From: CAYVSF01 sp046482855
GTDB taxonomy: Bacteria > Bacteroidota > Bacteroidia > Bacteroidales > UBA12077
Reading direction: 5' to 3'
DNA: 15,283 nucleotides
Assembly: GCA_046482855.1 (NCBI GenBank)
Contig: JAWOEH010000059.1
Coordinates: 1-15,283, forward strand
Made by a program: the position numbers and the translations under genes. How positions within the stretch are numbered: position 1 is the first letter of the stretch; every line of letters begins with the position of its first letter. Of this stretch, positions 7,232-12,508 are shown in pieces. Below the pieces are notes generated by a model. That model searched no databases. It was not told the origin of the DNA and saw only the letters and a program-made list of their open reading frames with translations.

Positions 7232-8470
7232 ATGGATGAGTACTTGTCTCTTTCTGAAGCAGCAGAACTAGTTGGAAAATGCAAAGAAACCCTCCGAAGA
7301 TGGGATAATGAAGGAATTCTTAATGCTATTCGAGAACCTGTTTCAAACTATCGAGTTTACAAGAGATCAGATGTTCATGCTTTATTAGGAAATCTATTTG
7401 ACGATATTAAGCAAGAAGAAGTTTCGAATTATGCAGAACCTAACCATAATTACTCAGTCCTTGAGTTATTTGCTGGTGCTGGTGGTTTAGCTGTCGGTCT
7501 TGAAAAATCTGGACTAAAGTGTGTAGCCTTAAATGAAATTGATAAATGGGCTTGTAATACATTAAGAAAAAACCGCCCTAAATGGAATGTACTTGAAGGT
7601 GATATTAGGGATTTCAATTTTTCTGAATATAAAACCCAGATTGATGTCGTAACAGGCGGATTCCCATGTCAATCATTTAGTTATGCAGGGAAAAAATTAG
7701 GTCTTAAAGATGCTAGAGGAACTTTATTTTATGAATTTGCTCGAGTTGTTCAAGAGGTTTCTCCTGCAATTTGTATTGGTGAAAATGTTCGTGGGTTACT
7801 GAGCCATGAAAAAGGGAAAACCTTACAAGGCATGATTTCTATACTTGATGAAATTGGTTATAATGTTGTCCCTGTACAAGTTTTAAAAGCTATAAACTAT
7901 AAAGTCCCACAAAAAAGAGAACGATTAATCCTTGTTGGTATTAGAAAAGATATTAATGTCACGTACGAATATCCCAAACCTTATAAAAAAATATATAACC
8001 TTTCCGATGCATTAAAAAAGGGTGAATTATACGATACTAATGTTCCCAAATCAGACGGAGCTAAATACCCAAATTATAAAAAAGAAGTTCTTGACCTTGT
8101 TCCACCAAAAGGCTATTGGCGTGATTTACCCACTGAGATTCAAAAAAAATACATGGGTGGCAGTTTCTACCTGGGTGGTGGAAAAACAGGGATGGCTCGC
8201 CGAATTGGTTGGGATGAACCCAGCTTGACTCTAACCTGCAGTCCGGCACAAAAACAAACTGAGCGATGCCACCCTGATGAAACTCGTCCATTCACGATTC
8301 GAGAATACGCCAGAATTCAAACTTTCCCAGATGAATGGAAGTTCGAAGGCTCTATTGCTCAGCAGTATAAACAAATAGGAAATGCGGTACCTGTTAATCT
8401 TGGATGCGAATTAGGTTATTCTATTATTAAATTTTTGAATAATTATTATAGTTTATCGAAGCCTAAATAA
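7232..8470 (+). CDS. C5-cytosine DNA methyltransferase with N-terminal MerR-like HTH (predicted GGNCC)
   Basis: This 412-residue enzyme protects host DNA from the neighbouring endonuclease by methylating cytosine at C5. Residues 1-60 form a MerR/excisionase-like DNA-binding domain (YLSLSEAAELVGKCKETLRR, then RVYKRSDVHALL). The methyltransferase core follows. Motif I is LELFAGAGGLAVGL (77-90), motif IV is GGFPCQSFS with catalytic Cys146, motif VI is GENVRG (183-188), motif VIII is QKRERLILVG (227-236), motif IX is RPFTIREYARIQTFPDEW, and motif X is QIGNAVPVNLG (381-391). The target-recognition region (about 270-345) contains GGKTGMARRIGWDEPSLTLT, which I recall from methyltransferases acting on GGNCC/GGWCC sites. 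The start at 7232 is chosen over the in-frame ATG at 7175 because a promoter box lies between them and the HTH begins at once. The fused HTH could autoregulate the gene, as shown for M.SsoII-type enzymes. The gene is AT-rich, a sign of transfer. Confidence 0.93.
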   Translation: MDEYLSLSEAAELVGKCKETLRRWDNEGILNAIREPVSNYRVYKRSDVHALLGNLFDDIKQEEVSNYAEPNHNYSVLELFAGAGGLAVGLEKSGLKCVALNEIDKWACNTLRKNRPKWNVLEGDIRDFNFSEYKTQIDVVTGGFPCQSFSYAGKKLGLKDARGTLFYEFARVVQEVSPAICIGENVRGLLSHEKGKTLQGMISILDEIGYNVVPVQVLKAINYKVPQKRERLILVGIRKDINVTYEYPKPYKKIYNLSDALKKGELYDTNVPKSDGAKYPNYKKEVLDLVPPKGYWRDLPTEIQKKYMGGSFYLGGGKTGMARRIGWDEPSLTLTCSPAQKQTERCHPDETRPFTIREYARIQTFPDEWKFEGSIAQQYKQIGNAVPVNLGCELGYSIIKFLNNYYSLSKPK

Positions 8471-9210
8471 TAACTAAAGTTTTCAAAAGCAATTTGATCT
8501 AACACTGTTCTATCTGATTCTATTCTAGCTTTTTCTATTTCTGAAAGCGCTGAGTTTATTTCACTTTCTTTAAATTTATCCACACCTGCCAGAAAGTCCG
8601 AAATAGCTATTGGTAAAGCTTTATATAAAGCAAAAAAAGCATCGCTTTGCCCTGTTAATAAGGCATAAAATTGGTCTCCTGATATTTTAAAGACTCTACT
8701 ATGACTATACTCTTTTCCATTAATATCTCCAACCCAACTATCACAAAAGCTACTTTTAGCTAAAATCTGAACCCAGTAGCATTTCGCATTTTTGTAAGTG
8801 TCCGCGTATCGAGCTAATTTCTGAAATAGACTTTCTGCTGCGCTACTGTTCATGGTGTTATGCTTATTCTTGATATCGGCAAATAGCGTATCGTCGGCAG
8901 CTTTAATGTCAAAACCACTTAAACTACCCATTTCGTAACCTTTAATACCTCCTAATATCTGCTCGTGAAATGTTCCAATCGAATTATTAATTGACTTATC
9001 AATTTGGCGCATGATTTCATTTTCAATCACTGCTTCTTCAGTGATATTATTGAATTTAGCATCAAATGTAAGTTTAAAAGTGTCAATCTTATTACTATAA
9101 AATCTCTTTTTACTAATCACCTCTTTCGCTTTAATATACGAATTGAAAAGGTTCTCGATGCAAAATAAAAAGTGTTTATCTGAAATGAAATCAACATATT
9201 TATACCCCAT
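8446..9210 (-). CDS. Type II restriction endonuclease, Eco47II family (predicted GGNCC)
   Basis: This 254-residue protein is of full length for the family. The catalytic region reads SGFDIKAADDTLFADIKNKH and is followed by NTMNSS. It fits a PD-(D/E)xK nuclease with Asp101, Asp112 and Lys114, and the IKNKHNTMNSS stretch is characteristic of Eco47II-type endonucleases, which cut GGNCC. It acts as a cytoplasmic homing-free nuclease on unmethylated, incoming DNA. The gene is convergent with the methyltransferase gene, and the two 3' ends overlap by 25 bp (8446-8470). Each gene must therefore have its own promoter, which allows separate timing of methylation and cleavage. Family membership is from recognised motifs; the exact specificity is inferred from the family and from the partner methyltransferase. 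Confidence 0.85.
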   Translation of the reverse strand: MGYKYVDFISDKHFLFCIENLFNSYIKAKEVISKKRFYSNKIDTFKLTFDAKFNNITEEAVIENEIMRQIDKSINNSIGTFHEQILGGIKGYEMGSLSGFDIKAADDTLFADIKNKHNTMNSSAAESLFQKLARYADTYKNAKCYWVQILAKSSFCDSWVGDINGKEYSHSRVFKISGDQFYALLTGQSDAFFALYKALPIAISDFLAGVDKFKESEINSALSEIEKARIESDRTVLDQIAFENFSYYLGFDKL

Positions 9211-9232
9211 AAAATTCTGTTTTTTTAAACAA

Positions 9233-9240
9233 CGAATGTA
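9233..9240 (-). promoter_or_regulatory. Possible promoter box for the endonuclease gene
   Basis: On the minus strand 9240-9233 reads TACATTCG, one base off TAnnTTTG and 22 bp upstream of the ATG at 9210-9208. Confidence 0.27.
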
Positions 9241-10034
9241 ATTCTTTTCGCTAAATAATCATCTACGATAGTTGCCTCTTTAAATAATCAACAATTCACA
9301 AATAACCTCACTACATATACCGGATCAATCCTTACAGGCATTCCATTTTATACTGCACCTCCAATTACCATTATGGTCATATTAGAGCCACCACTAAACG
9401 TTGTATGGTTTTTTACCATTCGAAGATAGCAAACTTGCAGGAATTTACAAGCCCCATTGCCAAGAAAAAGACACGTTAAGGTTAGTGCCCTTGGCAGTGT
9501 AGCATTTAGCCTACCTCTTTTGCCGGACTACACCGCAATGGGTTACGGAAATAGAAGGGTTTGCCTGCAGCAGAGCAGCGAGCAGTTGTTGGTTGCTTCC
9601 GGGAGCCAGGTAATGTTTGGGTCGATGGTGGAACATGAGGGCCTTGGAGGTAAGTTGAGGTTGAGGTGCCACCATATCCAAAAAAACGCCCGCCTCAATA
9701 TGCAGTTTCTGTTTCCTGAATTAAGTTCGGGACAGGCTGTCAGTACAGGGTTGTGCAGCCTGACTTTCCCGAAAGATTTCGGGACAAACTCTTCATCATA
9801 ATCCTCACCGCGTTTAACTTGCCACTTGCTAACAGTACGCTCTACCAACACCTGTCCGGAACCTGTCTTCAACAAGCAGGCTCTCACCCTATAGTTAATG
9901 ACCATGCTGGGCGCACACGGTGGCAATATACGCAGGCCTGGATTTCGAAGCTGCGTCTTATCAAACCGATGCAAGTTTGAGTAAATGTAGAAAACTTATA
10001 TTTACTCACATCCCCCGGCTTACGCATATTGCGT
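9241..10034. other. Gene-poor stretch with dispersed repeats
   Basis: Open frames here (such as 9457-9801 plus and 9543-9974 minus) overlap each other, lack family features and run through repeats, so I do not call them genes. Visible elements are AAGATAGCAAACTTGCAGG at 9423-9441, related to sequence at 12286-12323. A short GTTGAGGTTGAGGT tract lies at 9646-9668. CCTGAATTAAGTTCGGGACAGG is near 9716-9737, of a type I recall as common in Bacteroidota intergenic DNA. The TCCCGAAA/TTTCGGGA hairpin is at 9767-9784. A plus-strand frame without a start codon (9259-9429, 56 codons) might be a gene remnant. Confidence 0.45.
9767..9784. repeat. Short perfect hairpin TCCCGAAA/TTTCGGGA
   Basis: TCCCGAAA at 9767-9774 faces TTTCGGGA at 9777-9784, an 8-base inverted repeat with almost no loop. 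There is no long T-run on either side and no gene ending nearby, so a repeat-derived hairpin is more likely than a terminator. Confidence 0.4.
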
Positions 10035-10106
10035 GTATCTGAAAGGGTTAAATAATAATTTTTGCGTTTCGACAATATTATTGTCATTGACTAATCTGAC
10101 TAAACC
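10035..10106 (-). pseudogene. Fragment of a second copy of the 145-residue immunity-like gene
   Basis: Bases 10035-10106 repeat 10383-10453 in the same orientation, with about four substitutions and one inserted base over 72 positions. On the minus strand the fragment encodes GLVRLVNDNNIVETQKLLF, against GLVRLVNDNNIVEMQKLLF in the intact gene, then diverges at the one-base insertion. Weaker similarity seems to continue to about 10170 but with gaps and a stop. This is a broken paralogue, showing that the gene was once present in at least two tandem copies. Confidence 0.78.
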
Positions 10107-10180
10107 TTTAATGAAATCTACCAATAAAATCACGCCTGAAAGACGTGATTCGATTATAATTTGTGCATTGTTATGCGCTG

Positions 10181-10618
10181 TTATTTACCTAAATATTCTT
10201 TACATGATGAATCATAAATATCATAATCAAGCCCACTAAAATTATAGTTTTTGCTAATCTCAACAAGATTTACATTTCTATCCCACTCTTTAGCATTTAC
10301 TAATTTTTTTATAAATCCCAAATCCTCCCGTGCATTGCTTCTCTTTTTTGATTTGCTATATTCAAAAAATTTTTGAGACACAGTATCTGAAGGGATAAAT
10401 AGTAATTTTTGCATTTCGACAATATTATTGTCATTGACTAATCTAACTAAACCTCCTTTTAATTCATCGTATGTAATTATTACATGCTCAATAAAGTCAC
10501 AAGCTCTTATTATTTGAGTCAAGGTGGCTTGTTTTTTCCCATTATCAGATGCATAAATAATGCCTAAGAGCACTAGTGCATCAGAGTTCTCATGTTGTAC
10601 TTTATTCATAAATTCCAT
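10181..10618 (-). CDS. Hypothetical protein, immunity-like (145 aa)
   Basis: This is a soluble 145-residue protein with no signal peptide. Residues about 13-60 (ALVLLGIIYASDNGKKQATL, then IIRACDFIEH and TYDELKGGLVRLVNDNNIVE) look like a small winged-helix-type fold. The C-terminal half is charged and helical. I recall similar proteins beside toxin genes in Bacteroidota, so an immunity or antidote role is plausible, but this is inference. The start could be Met1 or Met4. The gene lies 9 bp after a 13-bp hairpin on the transcribed strand and is followed by a broken second copy of itself, a pattern seen in immunity gene arrays. Confidence 0.65.
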   Translation of the reverse strand: MEFMNKVQHENSDALVLLGIIYASDNGKKQATLTQIIRACDFIEHVIITYDELKGGLVRLVNDNNIVEMQKLLFIPSDTVSQKFFEYSKSKKRSNAREDLGFIKKLVNAKEWDRNVNLVEISKNYNFSGLDYDIYDSSCKEYLGK

Positions 10619-10626
10619 ATTTTTTA

Positions 10627-10662
10627 AAAGTCAAAGCAGATAAAACATCCTGCTTTGACTTT
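10627..10662 (-). terminator. 13-bp hairpin between the two immunity-like genes
   Basis: AAAGTCAAAGCAG (10627-10639) and CTGCTTTGACTTT (10650-10662) are perfect inverted repeats with a 10-base loop. On the minus strand the stem follows the 181-residue gene and ends in CTTTTA, so it is a likely terminator, though the U-run is short. It is very close to the start of the next gene and could instead affect that gene's translation. Confidence 0.5.
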
Positions 10663-10691
10663 AGTTATCACTTCACTATATAAAAACTATT

Positions 10692-11237
10692 TTAGTTTCC
10701 TTCCATTTTATTCTTTGAGTACTCTTGTACAATTGGAAAAACAGATAAATCTCCTTCTAAAATCTCCTTCGCATAATTATTTAAAAGATTCGCAAAATCT
10801 ATTATTACTTTTTCAAAATTATCATTTATACGTTCTCCACTTATACGTACTTTTTTTATAATAATTTTCGTACTATCTTGCGGTAAAATTTCAGGTAATG
10901 GTCTATCAATGCTTTCTTTACTTATAAATGATGCTAAATCAAAAACGTTTATTGCTCTTCCGTAATCAGAATCTCCATAAAAAGAGTATTTTTCACAAAG
11001 TTTTCCTTTTTCTAATTCCTTAATACTAATCCCTATGTTTCTATAATTGATAAACCAACTAATTGAAACACAAATTTCATTGGACATATAGTTTATTTCA
11101 ACTTCTTGATCCTGATAATATTCAAAATTTTTTCTTTTCAAGGGCTTGATTTTAAATCCCATATCTAATAGAAAATTGAAATGTTTGAGAACATATTTCT
11201 GAAAATCATCAATCCATATTTCTAAATCTTTATCCAT
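10692..11237 (-). CDS. Hypothetical protein, immunity-like (181 aa)
   Basis: This is a soluble, acidic 181-residue protein without a signal peptide or membrane segment. It has a central beta-rich section (VEINYMSNEICVSISWFINY) and a C-terminal helical section (DNFEKVIIDFANLLNNYAKE). The overall look, with mixed alpha/beta and many aromatic and acidic residues, is like that of immunity proteins of polymorphic toxin systems. I do not recognise a named family. The best support is position: it directly follows a fragment resembling the C-terminal end of a secreted toxin on the same strand, where the cognate immunity gene is expected. Function is inferred, not shown. Confidence 0.65.
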   Translation of the reverse strand: MDKDLEIWIDDFQKYVLKHFNFLLDMGFKIKPLKRKNFEYYQDQEVEINYMSNEICVSISWFINYRNIGISIKELEKGKLCEKYSFYGDSDYGRAINVFDLASFISKESIDRPLPEILPQDSTKIIIKKVRISGERINDNFEKVIIDFANLLNNYAKEILEGDLSVFPIVQEYSKNKMEGN

Positions 11238-11253
11238 AATGGTTTTTCAATTT

Positions 11254-11291
11254 AAAACAGTTGACAAAATAGGTTCTATGTCAACCGTTTT
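11254..11291 (-). terminator. 13-bp hairpin between the toxin remnant and the 181-aa gene
   Basis: On the minus strand AAAACGGTTGACA (11291-11279) pairs with TGTCAACTGTTTT (11266-11254); the single odd position is a G-U pair in RNA of this strand only. The stem ends in GTTTT. It follows the toxin fragment stop at 11302, so it is a likely terminator, and it implies a separate promoter for the next gene. Confidence 0.45.
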
Positions 11292-11301
11292 AGTGTTAAT
11301 T

Positions 11302-11469
11302 TTAATATCCAGGTAATTTAACCACGTTTTTGTACTTCCAATTTGTATAAATACTACGATGTTCAACACCGTAAAAAGGACTACGAACACTTCTACCTGC
11401 ATCTTTACCTATATCAAAGACTTTAGCACCTCGCTTTTGTGTCCAATAACTAACACTTGTACTGATGGT
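11302..11469 (-). pseudogene. C-terminal remnant of a polymorphic-toxin-like protein
   Basis: One minus-strand frame holds 55 codons ending in TAA at 11304-11302, with no start codon and with a stop just upstream (11472-11470). It encodes VSYWTQKRGAKVFDIGKDAG followed by RSVRSPFYGVEHRSIYTNW and KYKNVVKLPGY. The composition is that of a real folded domain, and the pattern recalls the extreme C-termini of Rhs/secreted polymorphic toxins, just before their immunity gene. The rest of the toxin is absent. A MITE-like element was inserted a few bases upstream (its target duplication covers 11472-11480). The stop lies in the pre-insertion sequence too, so the truncation came earlier or by another route. 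Confidence 0.5.
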
Positions 11470-11471
11470 TC

Positions 11472-11480
11472 AAAGATTAT
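11472..11480. repeat. Left 9-bp target-site duplication of the MITE
   Basis: AAAGATTAT here is identical to 11686-11694 on the far side of the element, as expected for a duplicated insertion target. Confidence 0.8.
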
Positions 11481-11685
11481 CATTGGTGTCCGGATGAAAA
11501 ATTAGATTGCTTCACTACGTTCGCAATAATCGGCAACTTGGGGAGGTTCAGGGCGGATGGGGTTGGTTTTCGGCATTTGCTGAAAACCAACCCCATCCGC
11601 CCTGAAAAATCCAATACAAGCAGGTCTTTGCGAGGGAACCGAAGCAATCTATACATGTCAATCCAAATTTCTCCGGACGATAATG
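11481..11685. mobile_element. MITE-like non-autonomous element, 205 bp
   Basis: The element is bounded by a perfect 9-bp direct repeat (AAAGATTAT). Its ends are imperfect inverted repeats: the left begins CATTGGTGTCCGGATG, and the right, read inward, begins CATTATCGTCCGGAGA. Nested inside are AGATTGCTTC (11504-11513) facing GAAGCAATCT (11641-11650), both parts of REP-like sequences of the TTGCGA...GAAGCAATCT type. At the centre is a perfect 25-bp stem (11547-11571 with 11582-11606) around a 10-base gap. The whole unit can fold into one long hairpin and encodes no transposase. A 9-bp duplication fits IS4-like transposases among others; the mobilising element is not in the window. Confidence 0.8.
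11547..11606. repeat. Perfect 25-bp inverted repeat at the core of the MITE
   Basis: The left arm starts TTCAGGGCGGATGGGG and the right arm ends CCCCATCCGCCCTGAA. All 25 positions pair, and the stem can extend inward by a G-T wobble and two GC pairs to leave a 4-base loop. It is GC-rich in an AT-rich region and would act as a strong block or structure in RNA from either strand. Confidence 0.9.
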
Positions 11686-11694
11686 AAAGATTAT
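11686..11694. repeat. Right 9-bp target-site duplication of the MITE
   Basis: AAAGATTAT is repeated exactly from 11472-11480. It lies 11 bp from the stop codon of the 82-residue gene, so the insertion just missed that gene. Confidence 0.8.
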
Positions 11695-11705
11695 ATTGAT
11701 AAATA

Positions 11706-11954
11706 TTATTCATTAGAAAAATTTCCTTTTGCAATATTGATTATCTCAGCTTTGACATCTTCACTATCTACATTCTCCTTTATAAAAGAGCTCAAACTAT
11801 CACGTGCGAGTATAACATCTTGAACCATGCTATCTATCAGATACCAATCGTCATCCTTCATTATGTTTTTTTCTTCTTTTAGTGCTAATCTAGCCCACGC
11901 ATCTATGTCTCCCATATATTTTTTATATATGGATAATTTCTTTTTTGTTATCAT
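11706..11954 (-). CDS. Small hypothetical protein (82 aa)
   Basis: This is a soluble, mostly alpha-helical, acidic protein of 82 residues: a basic start (MITKKKLSIYKKY), then MGDIDAWARLALKEEKN, DDDWYLIDSMVQDVILARDS and a final helix VKAEIINIAKG. There is no signal peptide. It starts 34 bp after the stop of a 46-residue secreted ORF and so may be co-transcribed with it. Size, acidity and context fit an immunity-type protein, but I do not recognise the family. The MITE sits immediately downstream. If Met14 is the true start, the protein would have 69 residues. Confidence 0.6.
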   Translation of the reverse strand: MITKKKLSIYKKYMGDIDAWARLALKEEKNIMKDDDWYLIDSMVQDVILARDSLSSFIKENVDSEDVKAEIINIAKGNFSNE

Positions 11955-11988
11955 GATTTTAAGGAACTACGTGATATATAATGTTTAC

Positions 11989-12129
11989 TCAATTTTGTTT
12001 TAAAATTGGATACTCTATTGTTCGCCATACACTGTTTGTGCCAATTCTTACGCAAGGACAGTCTTGTGCAAATGCACTAATGCTCACAGCGAACATTAAA
12101 CCTAAAATCAAAAAAGGGTTTCTATTCAT
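11989..12129 (-). CDS. Short secreted peptide or truncated N-terminus of a secreted protein (46 aa)
   Basis: The minus strand from ATG 12129-12127 to TGA 11991-11989 encodes 46 residues. The first 22 are a clear Sec signal peptide (MNRNPFLILGLMFAVSISAF, then AQ), cut before DCPCVRIG. The mature part is only about 24 residues with two cysteines in a CPC motif. It is either a genuine secreted peptide or, given the decay around it, the N-terminal stub of a larger exported protein such as the toxin whose tail remains at 11302-11469. No promoter matching the Bacteroidota consensus was found upstream. Confidence 0.5.
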   Translation of the reverse strand: MNRNPFLILGLMFAVSISAFAQDCPCVRIGTNSVWRTIEYPILKQN

Positions 12130-12417
12130 TTTGGAGTTTAAAGATTAGTAAATATGTGAACTTTAATTTTTATGCAGGGCGTATTTTTTGCATAACAAAT
12201 AACTTCCAAATACCCTCACCTTAATTTCCTATATTTCACTATTTATGATAATCCAATGGGCGCTGTTTGGGGTTCGAACCTACCTAAGATAGCAAAAATA
12301 GCGCAAACTAAGACCCTTGCAGGGCACAACTTTTTGCCGGAGGTGGATTGAGGTTAAGGGTGAGGTTAAGGCTAAGATTGAGACTGAGATTAAAACCAAA
12401 TGTAAGTAGCAACTTTG
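12130..12417. other. Non-coding stretch with repeat tracts upstream of the insertion sequence
   Basis: No gene is supported. AAGATAGCAAA at 12286-12296 and CTTGCAGG at 12316-12323 form a spaced version of the sequence at 9423-9441. A degenerate tract of GAGGTTAAG/GATTGA units covers 12345-12391. GGTTCGAACC at 12271-12280 resembles a tRNA T-loop, but no tRNA fits around it. Confidence 0.4.
12345..12391. repeat. Degenerate GGTTGA-type tandem tract, left of the IS
   Basis: Units near GAGGTTAAGG, GTGAGGTTAA, GGCTAAGATTGA and GACTGAGATT follow one another with roughly 6-base periodicity. Related tracts are at 9646-9668 and 14976-15011. Confidence 0.55.
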
Positions 12418-12455
12418 AAGTGTCAAATTTTCGCAATTGAAAAGTACCACTTAGG
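12418..12455. repeat. Left terminal repeats of the IS21-family element
   Basis: Two related blocks are present: AAGTGTCAAATTTTCGCAAT and AAAGTACCACTTAGG. Both recur inverted at the right end and are presumed transposase binding sites. Confidence 0.75.
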
Positions 12456-12468
12456 AAAATAAAAAAAA

Positions 12469-12508
12469 CCTTCATCTTTAAGGTGACCAAACCGAAAAAA
12501 GATGAAGG
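12469..12508 (+). promoter_or_regulatory. Hairpin covering the istA start codon
   Basis: CCTTCATCTTT (12469-12479) pairs perfectly with AAAGATGAAGG (12498-12508), and the istA ATG (12502-12504) is inside the right arm. In mRNA read into the element from outside, the start would be buried. Such structures are known to damp transposase synthesis in other IS elements. Confidence 0.55.

Noticed and set aside
7072..7284. 70-codon minus-strand frame overlapping the methyltransferase start
   Set aside because: Its first third is antisense to the MerR-like domain and the rest covers the methyltransferase promoter; nothing supports it as a gene.
9457..9974. Overlapping open frames of 114 (plus) and 143 (minus) codons
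   Set aside because: They overlap each other, run through a GTTGAGG tract and hairpin repeats, and show no domain. The minus frame has a protein-like stretch (KWQVKRGEDYDEEF), but not enough to call a gene.
11254..11291. GTTGACA/TGTCAAC inverted repeat as a possible integron attC site between cassette-like genes
   Set aside because: The core does not fit GTTRRRY/RYYYAAC, no integrase is present, and a terminator explains the structure better.
11480..11734. 84-codon minus-strand frame
   Set aside because: It reads straight through the MITE hairpin core and overlaps the end of the 82-residue gene, so it is an artefact of the insertion.
12271..12280. GGTTCGAACC, similar to a tRNA T-loop
   Set aside because: No matching acceptor, anticodon or D arms exist around it; it is a simple palindrome.
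12308..12490. 60-codon minus-strand frame ending in NLSLNLTLNLNPPP-like residues
   Set aside because: The alternating LN pattern is only the translation of the GGTTGA-type repeat tract, and the frame crosses the IS boundary.
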